Shown: positions 7,261-15,684, counted from the first letter of the stretch. The stretch: DNA of 28,877 nucleotides from JBFISM01 sp041608535 (GCA_041608535.1 JBFISM010000031.1:1-28877), one strand, 5' to 3'. Notes: generated by a model not told the origin, from the sequence alone. Numbers and translations are program-made.

Positions 7261-8208
7261 CTATCCAACGCCGAATATGATCGATGGCAACGGCGCACCG
7301 ATGAATATCAACAGGATCGGGGCCAGGACCAGCACGATCGGAATCACCAGCGCCAGCCGCCTCCGCGCCGCCTGCCGCTTCACCTCGTCGCGCCGCTGCG
7401 CCCTGAGATCTTGACTGAGGTCGAGTAGGGCATCACCGAGATCGGCACCGCGGTCCTGGGCGGTCGCCAGCACGTTGTAGGTCCGTTGCGCCTCGGCGTC
7501 GGCAGACAGCTGTGCGGCCCGCCGCAACGCCTCGGTGATCGGCATACCGGTGGCGTGCAGCCGGAGCACCTCGCCCAGCTCATCCACGAAGACACCATTG
7601 CCCCGGTCGACGGCGTGCCGCAACGCTTCGATCACACCACCACCAACACGGGTCCGCATCGCGATGAGCTGATTGAACGTGTACAGCTCGCCACGCAGCC
7701 GTTCGCGGCGGCGGGTCACGGCCGCATTGAGTCGGGCTCGGGTGATGGTGATTCCGAAGAACAGCCCCAGCATCCCCAGCAAGACCATGGCCCGGCTACC
7801 GCCGACCAGGAAGCCGAAGAACCCGGCCGTAGCCATCATCAGCCACGACTGACCGAAGGAGCGCAAGCGGTACTCCCGCACCTTCGCCTCGGGCGGCAGG
7901 TTGGGGTACAACCCGGCGTGCCGGAGCCGTAGTGCGAGCTCCTCGTCGTTGCCCGCACCGATCAGTTGCGAGAACCACGACACGAAGCCATCGAGGATCG
8001 GACCGAAGAGACGCTGCACCGTCGTCTCGGTCGACCAGGCCCCGGCCTGCCCCCGTACGTCGAAGGAGCGGGTCAGCCTCGTTCGTGACACGGCGGCGTA
8101 GGGACGCAGTCGCGGTGCGAGCCTCTTGTAGGGCTGCAAGACGAGCCACATCACGGAGCTGACGAAGACCCCGGCAGCGAAGGCGCCGACGACACCGACC
8201 TGGCTCAC
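7261..8208 (-). CDS. tadC: TadC-like type II secretion F-domain protein
   Basis: A 315-residue inner-membrane platform protein of Tad/Flp pili. Hydrophobic segments lie near 5-25, 125-160 (two helices) and 285-312. The central cytoplasmic region carries the T2SSF helical pattern, including LYTFNQLIAMRTRVGGGVIEAL, GEVLRLHATGMPITEALRRAA and an AQDRGADLGDALLDLSQDLR segment before the last membrane pair. It works with TadB to couple the TadA ATPase to pilin polymerisation. GTG start at 8208 overlaps the tadB stop by four bases. Length and topology are normal for actinobacterial TadC. Confidence 0.88.
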   Translation of the reverse strand: MSQVGVVGAFAAGVFVSSVMWLVLQPYKRLAPRLRPYAAVSRTRLTRSFDVRGQAGAWSTETTVQRLFGPILDGFVSWFSQLIGAGNDEELALRLRHAGLYPNLPPEAKVREYRLRSFGQSWLMMATAGFFGFLVGGSRAMVLLGMLGLFFGITITRARLNAAVTRRRERLRGELYTFNQLIAMRTRVGGGVIEALRHAVDRGNGVFVDELGEVLRLHATGMPITEALRRAAQLSADAEAQRTYNVLATAQDRGADLGDALLDLSQDLRAQRRDEVKRQAARRRLALVIPIVLVLAPILLIFIGAPLPSIIFGVG

Positions 8209-9098
8209 AGGACATCCCCGGCGATCTCAGCCCCACCACCCAGGACGCGCTGCTCCCCTCGGTCACGCGACATGGCCCGCAGCAGAAGGATGCCGAACCC
8301 CGACCAGATGAGAGCGACGAATACCACCGTGCGTCCCGCCGAGGAGCGATAGAACTCCACATAGGCTGGTGGCACCGCCGCGAGGAAGACGAGCACCAGC
8401 CACGGCACCACCACCACGAGCCAGCTCTCGATCTTCTGTTCCAGCCCGGCGGTGCGCACCTCCTCGAGCGTGCGTAGGTCGTCTGTGATCGTGTCGATGA
8501 GGTCGCGCAGCACGTCTTGAACGAGGTCCCCGCCGTACTCGTGGGCCAGGATGAGGATCTCGATGACCTTGTCCGATGTCGGGTCGGCCAGCTCCTCCTT
8601 CACCATCTCGAGCGCAGGAACAACTCCGAGCATCCGAGCCCGCAACGGGAAACGGGCAAAGGCAAACCGGAGCGGCTCCGGCCCCTCCTCGGCGAGTGCC
8701 TCGACGGCGCGGGGCAGCGTCGCACCCGATGAGACGTGAGCAAGCAGGTCGCGAATGCCGTCCGGCCACGCCGCCTGAATCGTGGCGATGCGCTTGCTGC
8801 GCTCTCTCGAGTAGTACGCCCGCGGCAACAGACCGATCGCGATCGCAGGTCCGATGGCAACGTGCCAGGCCCCGGTGACGAGCCACAGAAAGATGAAAGA
8901 TCCGAACCCGACTCCGACGGCGGCGCCCCAGAACTGTCGAGGAGTCAACTCGGAGCCTGCCTGAATGAGCCACAGCTGGCGCTTCGAGATCTGCGGGACC
9001 GCCTTGCTCCTCGTCTCGATGTTCGGGGCGACGCCCAGGAACAGAGCCATGGCCAGATACATGGCGACGCCGGCGAAGAGAGCAGCGAGCACATTCAC
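8205..9098 (-). CDS. tadB: TadB-like type II secretion F-domain protein
   Basis: A 297-residue companion of TadC, with membrane helices near 3-22, 63-95 (two) and 230-280 (two). The cytoplasmic F domain carries WPDGIRDLLAHVSSGATLPRAVEAL and an ILILAHEYGGDLVQDVLRDL repeat unit. I chose the GTG at 9098 (VNVLAALFAG) because it overlaps the tadA stop as GTGA and places the first helix at the N-terminus. The frame extends to 9206 but that part overlaps tadA and is Arg/Pro-rich. Function: platform protein of the Tad pilus. Confidence 0.88.
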   Translation of the reverse strand: MNVLAALFAGVAMYLAMALFLGVAPNIETRSKAVPQISKRQLWLIQAGSELTPRQFWGAAVGVGFGSFIFLWLVTGAWHVAIGPAIAIGLLPRAYYSRERSKRIATIQAAWPDGIRDLLAHVSSGATLPRAVEALAEEGPEPLRFAFARFPLRARMLGVVPALEMVKEELADPTSDKVIEILILAHEYGGDLVQDVLRDLIDTITDDLRTLEEVRTAGLEQKIESWLVVVVPWLVLVFLAAVPPAYVEFYRSSAGRTVVFVALIWSGFGILLLRAMSRDRGEQRVLGGGAEIAGDVL

Positions 9099-10372
9099 AG
9101 ATGCGGTCTCCACTCGCCGGCCAGAAGGTCCTTGATCGTCACACCCTCCGGGAGGATCTCTTCGATCCGCCGGGTGACGTCGGGCTGGGGGATGACGCCC
9201 GTCCACTCCATCGGCGCATCGCGCGTCCTGCGCTCGAAGATCGCCTCGGTGGTGAAGTCGTCGGCCGCCAACGACGGAGCGATCGACAGGATCTCGCCCA
9301 CCTTGCGCTTGGGACCCTGACCCCCTTGGCCGATCCGCCGATCGAGATGCACGACCACGTCGATGCCGCGCGCAAAGCTGCGTCGTGCCACCGCTTCGGG
9401 GATGTTCTCGCCGGCCTTGAGCGAGTTCTCCACCAGGGCCGACAGTGCCTCTCGTGCCGAGTTGGCGTGAACGGTGCAGGTGAAGCCACAGCCGGCGTTC
9501 ACTGCGCGGGTCAGCTCGTACGCTTCCTCACCCCGCACCTCACCGACACAGAGCATGTCGACCCGTTGCGACAGGCAGACCTTGATCAGATCACGCAACG
9601 AATAGCGGCGCCCCCCGTCCATCGCAACGCCCGACGCCTCGTAGAAAGACGAATGCAACGACAGCGGGATGTGCAGCTCGCGCACCTCCTCGCACATGCG
9701 GATGCAGATGTCATCCGGGATGGACCGCAGCCACGCCGACATCGCAGTGGTCTTGCCCGCACCGGTGGGACCGGAGAACAGCACGGAAGCGCTCACCTGG
9801 GCCAGCGCCCACAAGAATGCCGCGGCAGCAGCCGGCATCGAGCCACGCAGCACCAACGTGTCGAGGCTCTCGTCGGCGATGGTGTACTTGCGCAGCGTCG
9901 CAGAAAGACGGTCGGAGACGGGTGGGATGACGGCGGTGAGCCGTGCCTTGCCCTCGAGCACTCTGGCCTGCTGGATCGCCGATGAGGCGTCGAGCCGGCG
10001 GTTGGTGCCTGCCAGCATGCGATCGATGATCTGGCGGTTCTCGCCTTCGTTGGTGGGCGCCAGCAACGCCCGCAGCCTGCCGTCCTCGCAGATGTACGAG
10101 ATGCGATCGCCCTCGATGAAGATCTCCTCGACGTCAGGACGATCGAGCAACCCGGTGATGGGCCCGAACCCGGCAATGGCATTCCACAGTCGCTGCGACA
10201 TCTCTGCCGGATCTCGGAGCGGCTGCGTGTTGCCGCCGTGTGCCGCGGTCTGGTACCGGTTGACCGTCTCCGACACCAACCGTTGGATGGCGGGCGCATC
10301 GGTAGCCGGAGTGAGCTTGCGTTCCTCGATCGCCTCCGCCAGCTCATTGCGGAGCTGCTCGTAGATACTCAC
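9095..10372 (-). CDS. tadA: TadA/CpaF-type pilus assembly ATPase
   Basis: A 425-residue cytoplasmic secretion ATPase that powers Flp-type pilus assembly. The N-terminal helical region (1-60) precedes FGPITGLLDRPDVEEIFIEG (69-88), the CpaF hallmark. Walker A is GPTGAGKTT (201-209). An Asp-box-like stretch CEEVRELHIPL, the Walker B region VDMLCVGEVRGEEA and the His-box-like CTVHANSAREAL follow in the expected order. All catalytic motifs look intact. GTG start at 10372 overlaps the upstream stop as GTGA. The frame runs open to 10933 but that part lies over the TadZ-like gene. Confidence 0.95.
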   Translation of the reverse strand: MSIYEQLRNELAEAIEERKLTPATDAPAIQRLVSETVNRYQTAAHGGNTQPLRDPAEMSQRLWNAIAGFGPITGLLDRPDVEEIFIEGDRISYICEDGRLRALLAPTNEGENRQIIDRMLAGTNRRLDASSAIQQARVLEGKARLTAVIPPVSDRLSATLRKYTIADESLDTLVLRGSMPAAAAAFLWALAQVSASVLFSGPTGAGKTTAMSAWLRSIPDDICIRMCEEVRELHIPLSLHSSFYEASGVAMDGGRRYSLRDLIKVCLSQRVDMLCVGEVRGEEAYELTRAVNAGCGFTCTVHANSAREALSALVENSLKAGENIPEAVARRSFARGIDVVVHLDRRIGQGGQGPKRKVGEILSIAPSLAADDFTTEAIFERRTRDAPMEWTGVIPQPDVTRRIEEILPEGVTIKDLLAGEWRPHL

Positions 10373-11676
10373 GTCGCCTCTTCGAGGTTCGGCTCGAGGC
10401 GGCCATCGGCCGATGTCCCCTCCGCCGTCGGCGCGGACGGCCCATTGCGGTTCGATCGGCGCTGCGCGGCCCGCGGCACGAAGCGGTCGGCAGCCGCTGC
10501 GATCCGCTTGACGAACGGGCCCCGGCGGACCAGATCGCCCTGCCACGATGCCTTCTGCACCCTCGAGTCGCTGGGCAGGAAGATCAGGGATGCAAGAGAG
10601 ACGGTACGTTCGATCTCTTCGGTGATCTCCCCTTGGATGAAGCCGTCTGATGGCGCCTTGTTGACGTAGAGGTGGATCCGAGCGGTGGAGAGCTGACGGA
10701 CATCGCTGACGATTCCGAGTAGTCGAGCGTTGCCGAGCGGGCTGGCGCTGCCGACCACGATCACGTCGTCGGCCTTCGCCGCGAGCCGGCGGGCGACGTC
10801 GAAGCGTCCGGCGGTGCCCCCGAAGGTGGAGAGGTCCTCGAGGTGCCGTGACGTCGACACGACGACGTTGCGGAATCCTCCCGCCAGCTCGGTGATGAGA
10901 TCCTCTGCCTCGCTCTCCGACAGGTTCTCCCACTCTCGAGGATTGGGGATGCCGGCGACGAGCGCAAAACCTTCGGGGTGCCTCATGAAGGCGTCGTTGA
11001 TGTCGCTGCGAAGCCTGAGATGTTCGGTGGCGGTGAAGATGTTCGGGGTGAGCGGCATGGCGAGGCGTTGCGCCACCGACGGCTCCAAGGTGTCCATGTC
11101 CACGATCACCGTGGAGCTGCCCCGGCTCACGAGGGCGTGGGCCAGGGCCACCACCACCTCGGTCGCTCCGTCGCTCCCCAGCACGACGAGAATCCGACCC
11201 GTAGCGGCGTCGGTATCTGCGGGCTCGGCGGTGCCCGCTCCCGCTTTCGCCGGTTCTCGCTCGGGATCCTCGATCTCATCGATCAGTGCGTCGAACTGAC
11301 GGTCCACCGTGCGCTGCCGCACCACATCGGTGACGATCCGCACGATGTCGCTGGCGGAGACATCCGACGCAACGGCACCGTCGACGCCGGTCTGCAGCAG
11401 CCGCTCGTGGGCTGCGGCACCTCGCTCCGCGTCGTAGACCCCGACGACGATCCGGTTGCTGCTGTGGAGCTTGTCGACGAGGCGCGGCGAGAGCACGCTC
11501 GAGACGTCGTCGATGACAAGCACGTCGAAGTCCATCTCCACCGCATCGTCCTGGGTGAGCACGGTGCCGACGACTCGCATGCCTCCGTGGTCGCTCACAT
11601 AGTTGATGAGGTCCGTGACCCAGGACCGCTGGCTGGATCCGAAGCAGACTGCCGGCTCGAAGCGGGAGACCGCCAT
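10369..11676 (-). CDS. TadZ/CpaE-like localisation protein with degenerate P-loop
   Basis: A 435-residue protein. Residues about 8-120 form an atypical receiver-like domain (FDVLVIDDV near 50-58, GVDGAVASDVSASDIV near 97-112). Residues 160-400 have the MinD/ParA-like fold (RILVVLGSDGATEVVVALAHAL, later STVIVDMDTLEPSVAQRL and VNKAPSDGF). In active members the P-loop reads GGVGKTT or similar. Here the position reads GSDGATEVV (167-175) with no lysine, so ATP hydrolysis is doubtful. TadZ proteins place the pilus machine at the cell pole. The ATG at 11676 overlaps the upstream stop by one base (TGATG). The C-terminal 35 residues are a disordered tail. Confidence 0.8.
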   Translation of the reverse strand: MAVSRFEPAVCFGSSQRSWVTDLINYVSDHGGMRVVGTVLTQDDAVEMDFDVLVIDDVSSVLSPRLVDKLHSSNRIVVGVYDAERGAAAHERLLQTGVDGAVASDVSASDIVRIVTDVVRQRTVDRQFDALIDEIEDPEREPAKAGAGTAEPADTDAATGRILVVLGSDGATEVVVALAHALVSRGSSTVIVDMDTLEPSVAQRLAMPLTPNIFTATEHLRLRSDINDAFMRHPEGFALVAGIPNPREWENLSESEAEDLITELAGGFRNVVVSTSRHLEDLSTFGGTAGRFDVARRLAAKADDVIVVGSASPLGNARLLGIVSDVRQLSTARIHLYVNKAPSDGFIQGEITEEIERTVSLASLIFLPSDSRVQKASWQGDLVRRGPFVKRIAAAADRFVPRAAQRRSNRNGPSAPTAEGTSADGRLEPNLEEAT

Positions 11677-12431
11677 CAGCCGTCGTCACGGGTCTCGACA
11701 GGAACCGCTTCCTCGAGACCTTCACCGGCACCGTCCTCGCTGCTGAACAACGTCACCTCGGGTGCCCCGGTGGACCTGATGAGATGAACGGTGTCGGCGG
11801 CGAAGGCGGTCGCCAACGCCAGTGCGGTGGCGTCGTCGACGGCCAGCGTCACCGCAAAGTCGGTCGTCGAGCCGAACGTCCCGGCGCCGGCGCCGGGCAC
11901 CGCGATCACCTCGACATCCGACGCCGCATACCACGTGACGCCTTCCTGCTCGGCGATGATGTCGACTCGATCGCCGGCCACGATGTCACCAGCCACAGCC
12001 AACGTGATGTCGAATGGGATGCTCATGGCGCGCAGACCTTCCCGACTCGCCACCGGTCGAAGATCGGAGTCGAGGATCGGCTCGCCGGGAGCGATGTTGC
12101 GAGTGGCGACCGCACCGTCGAGCCGGCTCACTTCGTCGGGCGACAGCATGCGTGCGACGAACTCGGTGCTCGCCGGTATGGATATGAACTCGATCATGTC
12201 GGCGTCGATGGCCACTCCGGGTCGTACCGGTTCGCTGGCGACCGCCACCTCGACCAGCGCTTGCTGGCTCCGCATCCACGACAGGATGAGGATGAAGGCG
12301 AGGAGACCGCTGGCCACCGCAACCACGTGGAGCAGGCTCACCCGGCTGCTCAGCTTGCGCTTCGGGGGAGGCTGGGGATCGACCGCCGACACCGTGCCTC
12401 CCCCGAGCGGTTGTCTCTCACCAACGCTCAT
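11676..12431 (-). CDS. CpaB/RcpC-like SAF-domain protein
   Basis: A 251-residue protein, first gene of the Tad operon. It has a basic, Pro-rich cytoplasmic N-terminus, one membrane helix (about 33-50, LLHVVAVASGLLAFILIL) and an exported SAF domain. The SAF domain runs VEVAVASEPVRPGVAIDADMIE, then AVATRNIAPGEPILDSDL and FDITLAVAGDIVAGDRVDII, with the usual Pro-Gly turns. CpaB/RcpC proteins are envelope parts of Tad systems; in this monoderm-type context with no secretin gene visible, the protein probably links the machine to the wall. ATG start at 12431 lies about 20 bases after the predicted transcription start. Confidence 0.82.
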   Translation of the reverse strand: MSVGERQPLGGGTVSAVDPQPPPKRKLSSRVSLLHVVAVASGLLAFILILSWMRSQQALVEVAVASEPVRPGVAIDADMIEFISIPASTEFVARMLSPDEVSRLDGAVATRNIAPGEPILDSDLRPVASREGLRAMSIPFDITLAVAGDIVAGDRVDIIAEQEGVTWYAASDVEVIAVPGAGAGTFGSTTDFAVTLAVDDATALALATAFAADTVHLIRSTGAPEVTLFSSEDGAGEGLEEAVPVETRDDG

Positions 12432-12457
12432 GGCACGCTCCGTGTCCAGGCGGCAGA

Positions 12458-12487
12458 ATCATACAGACAGGCTGTTGCATTTGGCAA
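12458..12487 (-). promoter_or_regulatory. Probable main promoter of the Tad operon
   Basis: On the minus strand TTGCCA (12487-12482), an 18-base spacer and TATGAT (12463-12458). A start about seven bases further would give a 5' leader of roughly 20 bases before the CpaB-like ATG. The promoter shares a 131-base divergent region with the BldC-like regulator gene. Confidence 0.55.
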
Positions 12488-12494
12488 AACATTC

Positions 12495-12530
12495 TTGCAG
12501 CGTTCCAGCCAATTGTGATATCGTTAGGTA
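12495..12530 (+). promoter_or_regulatory. Weak promoter candidate for the BldC-like gene
   Basis: TTGCAG (12495-12500) is followed after 18 bases by TATCGT (12519-12524); an alternative -10 is TAGGTA (12525-12530). Neither is a strong match. A ribosome site AGGAG (12553-12557) precedes the ATG at 12563. Confidence 0.3.
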
Positions 12531-12562
12531 ACGCAGGGGAGAGCGCAAAGACAGGAGTCGCT

Positions 12563-12814
12563 ATGGCTTTGGATTTCGAACAGATCCTGGAAGCGTATCG
12601 GGAACAATACCCCCCAACGCTCAACACGGCACAGGTAGCCGAGATGGTGGGATCGACAGCCGAAGTGGTGCGCTCCAAGGTCTCCTCCGGAGAGATCCCG
12701 GCCTATCGGTGGGGAAAGAACTTCCGCTACTTCCGTGATGAGGTGCTCGACTGGTTGCGGCACCAGGCGGTGCAGACCGAACCGACCACGGTCGACCAAG
12801 AAGTGTCCGCCTGA
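12563..12814 (+). CDS. BldC-like helix-turn-helix DNA-binding protein (first copy)
   Basis: An 83-residue MerR-type/excisionase-like winged helix-turn-helix protein. The domain spans about 18-67: LNTAQVAEMVGSTAEVVRSK, then SGEIPAYRWGKNFRYFRDEVLDWL, in which the wing (Trp-Gly-Lys) and the FRYFRDE-LDWL end are typical of actinobacterial BldC. BldC proteins bind DNA cooperatively at direct repeats and control development or surface structures. The gene is divergent from the Tad operon, which is a likely target by position. ATG at 12563 is set by AGGAG upstream; the open frame to 12515 would cover the promoter. Its stop is six bases from the next, convergent gene. Confidence 0.83.
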   Translation: MALDFEQILEAYREQYPPTLNTAQVAEMVGSTAEVVRSKVSSGEIPAYRWGKNFRYFRDEVLDWLRHQAVQTEPTTVDQEVSA

Positions 12815-12820
12815 GCCGAC

Positions 12821-13357
12821 CTAGCGACGGCGGATCACGGCCGCCACCGATTCGATAGCGATTGCCCACCGCCCCGGACCGCCCTCGGACTCGACGAGAA
12901 CGTGATCGTCGGCGACGACCTCCACCCGCCCGCGCACGTCAAGCCCGTCCCCGAGGAAGCGGCAGCGATGACCTTCCACCTCGAGCATTCCCAGGTAGGC
13001 CTGAAACGAGCCAAAGGTGCGATCGCCGGTCACTCCCTCACGGCCGGGTGTGATGGACAGGGCATGGAGTGCGGGAACGTGGAGCGCCACCTGTCGATCC
13101 GGCGTCTCCAGCAGGGCCAGGTCGCGCCGCACCGCCACCAGCCGACCGCTGAAGGTGATGTCGTTGGTGGTGACCGACACCTGGTCCCCGCGTTGCATGG
13201 CCTCCCACAAGACGTTGGTCAGATTCCGTTGCCGCAGACGGAGCATCTCGGCGTCGGACTCCCACGCCGCCATGTCGCGTTTCCACTCGCGAGCCCCGCT
13301 GCGGGCTATGTCCGCAAGCTCCCCACCAGCTGGATCCGCTCCGTAGTCGTCCCGCAT
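12821..13357 (-). CDS. Hypothetical protein with a small beta-barrel-like region
   Basis: A 178-residue cytoplasmic protein, no signal or membrane segment. The N-terminal 60 residues are helical and charged (REWKRDMAAWESDAEMLRLR). Residues about 66-95 read GDQVSVTTNDITFSGRLVAVRRDLALLET, which looks like a LSm/SH3-type barrel start (a bound ligand or nucleic acid is possible). The C-terminal half repeats the style (RFLGDGLDVRGRVEVVADDHVLVES). I do not recognise the family. ATG start at 13357, 26 bases downstream of the second BldC-like gene stop on the same strand, so the two may be co-transcribed. Confidence 0.68.
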   Translation of the reverse strand: MRDDYGADPAGGELADIARSGAREWKRDMAAWESDAEMLRLRQRNLTNVLWEAMQRGDQVSVTTNDITFSGRLVAVRRDLALLETPDRQVALHVPALHALSITPGREGVTGDRTFGSFQAYLGMLEVEGHRCRFLGDGLDVRGRVEVVADDHVLVESEGGPGRWAIAIESVAAVIRRR

Positions 13358-13383
13358 GGTTCGGTCTCAGCCGCAACGATCGA

Positions 13384-13638
13384 TCAGGCCTCGACCGCCT
13401 CCGAGTCGGTGGGCTCCTCTTCGCCCTCGTCCATGTCGCCCGGCTGCACCGGGAAGCTGCGAAGCCAATCGAGGATCTCGTCCCGGAAGAAGCGGAACGT
13501 GCGACCTCCGGGAAGGCGGTACGAGGGAATCTGACCCTCCCGAGCCATCCGACGCACCACTTGGATGTTCATACCGAGCAGCTCGGCCACCATCGCCGTG
13601 TCGAGTACCGGCGGGAACTGCTCCGTGTGGTCGGCCAT
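13384..13638 (-). CDS. BldC-like helix-turn-helix DNA-binding protein (second copy)
   Basis: An 84-residue protein of the same family as the gene at 12563. The domain spans about 11-60: LDTAMVAELLGMNIQVVRRM, then GQIPSYRLPGGRTFRFFRDEILDWL. A short acidic tail (DEGEEEPTDSE) follows. The closing F-R-x-F-R-D-E-[IV]-L-D-W-L motif is shared by both copies. ATG at 13638 follows a GAGGAGG ribosome site. It lies 50 bases downstream of murI on the same strand. Role: DNA-binding regulator, target unknown; the nearness of the Tad operon and of the other copy is suggestive. Confidence 0.83.
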   Translation of the reverse strand: MADHTEQFPPVLDTAMVAELLGMNIQVVRRMAREGQIPSYRLPGGRTFRFFRDEILDWLRSFPVQPGDMDEGEEEPTDSEAVEA

Positions 13639-13688
13639 GCACGCCTCCTCACCTCCCTCAAGAACTTACTACAGTGTTTAAGGATGCG

Positions 13689-14537
13689 CTACCGAAGAGG
13701 AGGTGCGTCCGCGGCAGCATCCGGCACAGCGTCCGCCACATGGTCGACGCCGGCACCCCCGATGCCGAGAAGGGCTTCGACCTGCCCGGCAAACCGGTCT
13801 GGATCACCGCTGGTGAGAAACCGTACCGAGCCCCGGCCAGGACGGACGGCGATGCTCCGAGTGAGCCGGGCGGCTTGGCGGGCCACCGCCGGTCCCGGAT
13901 CGATGAGCATGACCTCGGGACCGAGCAGCTTGCGCAGCACCGGGAGAAGGAACGGATAATGCGTGCAGCCCAGCACAACGGTGTCCACTCCGGCCGCAAG
14001 CATCGGCTTGACATGGGTGGCGATGAGCGCCTCGGTATGGACGCCTTCGAGCAGCCCGGACTCGACAAGCTCGACGAGCCCTGCACCCACCCGCTCGACG
14101 ACGCCTACGTCACCTGCATGTCGATCGACGACGGAGGCGTACAGCTCTCCCTGGAAGGTCGCCCGTGTGGCCAGCACCCCCACCATGCCTCGCTCCGTGC
14201 TCTCAGCAGCGGGCTTCACCGCCGGCTCCATCCCGACGAAAGGGACGGCGGGGAACTCGAATCGCAGGCTGCGGAGCGCCGCTGCGGACGCGGTGTTGCA
14301 GGCGACGACCACGACGGCAGCTCCCAGATCCAGGAGGTACCGGGTGATCGAATGCGAGCGCTCGCGCACCCACTCCAAGCTGCGCTCGCCATAGGGAGCA
14401 TGGGCCTGGTCGGCGAGATAGACGACGTCGTGATCAGGCAGCTCGGTGCGAACATGACGCAAGATCGACAGACCGCCGACACCCGAGTCGAACACACCGA
14501 TGACCTGGGACGCTGCATGCCCCTCTGCTTCAGCCAC
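13689..14537 (-). CDS. murI: Glutamate racemase
   Basis: A 282-residue cytoplasmic enzyme that interconverts L- and D-glutamate, supplying D-Glu for peptidoglycan. Visible motifs: VFDSGVGGLS (Asp17), ACNTAS with catalytic Cys80, LGCTHYPFL with catalytic Cys191, and the conserved LADQAHAPYG. Length is normal. I chose the GTG at 14537 because the frame before it (up to 14633) overlaps metX and looks non-native. The chosen start overlaps the end of metX by eight bases. No clear Shine-Dalgarno is seen, consistent with coupling to metX. Confidence 0.93.
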   Translation of the reverse strand: MAEAEGHAASQVIGVFDSGVGGLSILRHVRTELPDHDVVYLADQAHAPYGERSLEWVRERSHSITRYLLDLGAAVVVVACNTASAAALRSLRFEFPAVPFVGMEPAVKPAAESTERGMVGVLATRATFQGELYASVVDRHAGDVGVVERVGAGLVELVESGLLEGVHTEALIATHVKPMLAAGVDTVVLGCTHYPFLLPVLRKLLGPEVMLIDPGPAVARQAARLTRSIAVRPGRGSVRFLTSGDPDRFAGQVEALLGIGGAGVDHVADAVPDAAADAPPLR

Positions 14538-15684
14538 GAAGCGCCGCTGCCAGGTGCTTGGCGTAGAGATCGGGCTCGATGAGGAACGAATCGTGGCCCT
14601 TGTCGGAGTGGACCACCACGTGGTCGTATTCAACTCCGGCCGACTCGAGATAATTGATCAACTCGTCCTGCTCCTCCGGGTAGAAACACACGTCGCTGTC
14701 GATCGTGAACACGAGATAGCGGTGGCGACGGCTTGCCGCAAACAACTCCGGGAAACTGGAGACGCTCGCCTCCGCCAGGAGATCGACCGACTGCCAGGCG
14801 TACATGATGCGGAGGTACGTGTTGGCGTCGAAGCGGGTGACGAATTTGGTGCCCTGATGCCACATGTAGGACTCCACGGGATGCATCAGCCGGTAGGTTC
14901 CCGGTCCGTCGTGGCTGGCTACTTCGTTTCGAGCTCGGAACTTGAGCGCCGATATCGACACGAACGTCTTGTGCTGGATCATCCGGGCGAGCGCCAGTCC
15001 ACCATTGGGCGGTGACGCGTCGTAATACTCGCCGCCGTTGAAGTGCCGGTCGTTCTGGATGGCGGTGATCTGTTCGAGATTGTGGATCTTCTGCAGAGAC
15101 GTCGTCCGCGCACCCGAAGCGATGGGAATGACGACCTCCACCAGGTCGGGATACCGAGTGGCGAGCGACAGCACCATGAGACCACCGGTGGAGCCACCCG
15201 CCACGGCACGGAGTCGTGCGATGCCGAGATGCTCGAGCAGCGGGAGATGCACATCGACCATGTCGGCGAACGTGACCTCCGGAAAACTGGATCCATAGCG
15301 CCGGCCGGTGGCGGGATCGAGCGAGGCGGGCCCGGTCGTGCCGTAGCAGCCGCCGAGGTAGTTGGCACAGATCACGAACCATTCGTCGGTGTCGATCCCC
15401 TTGCCCGGTCCGATGTATCCGTCCCACCAACCGATGTGGTTCTCTGCGGTCCAGCGTCCTTCGATTCCCGGAACGGAGAGGTTGATCCCGGCGGCGTGCT
15501 GGCTACCGGTGAGTGCATGAAAGACGAGCACGGCATTGGTGCGGTCGGCGTTCAGCTCCCCATACGTCTCATAGGCGATGGTGACCTCGGGGAGCGACGC
15601 TCCCGACGAGAGCACCACCGGTTCGGCGGCTGAGCCGAATGTGTAGAACCTCGTCTCGACGGGACCGATGCCGGCCTCAGGCAT
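14530..15684 (-). CDS. metX: Homoserine O-acetyltransferase-like (MetX)
   Basis: A 384-residue alpha/beta-hydrolase fold acyltransferase that activates homoserine for methionine synthesis. Family landmarks are ALTGSQHAAG, GWWDGYIGPGKGIDTD and ANYLGGCYGTTGPAS. The nucleophile elbow is GGSTGGL (Ser165), followed by the acid in IDSDVCFYPEEQ (about Asp331) and the base in KGHDSFLIE (His364). ATG at 15684 is preceded by GGAGG. Whether acetyl- or succinyl-CoA is used cannot be settled by eye. The usual elbow reads GGSMGGM, so the Thr here is a small variation. The partner metY is not in the window. Confidence 0.92.
   Translation of the reverse strand: MPEAGIGPVETRFYTFGSAAEPVVLSSGASLPEVTIAYETYGELNADRTNAVLVFHALTGSQHAAGINLSVPGIEGRWTAENHIGWWDGYIGPGKGIDTDEWFVICANYLGGCYGTTGPASLDPATGRRYGSSFPEVTFADMVDVHLPLLEHLGIARLRAVAGGSTGGLMVLSLATRYPDLVEVVIPIASGARTTSLQKIHNLEQITAIQNDRHFNGGEYYDASPPNGGLALARMIQHKTFVSISALKFRARNEVASHDGPGTYRLMHPVESYMWHQGTKFVTRFDANTYLRIMYAWQSVDLLAEASVSSFPELFAASRRHRYLVFTIDSDVCFYPEEQDELINYLESAGVEYDHVVVHSDKGHDSFLIEPDLYAKHLAAALRG

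Noticed and set aside
10373..10933. N-terminal extension of TadA by 187 residues
   Set aside because: It overlaps the TadZ-like gene completely and is Arg/Gly-rich; the GTGA overlap start at 10372 gives a normal TadA length.
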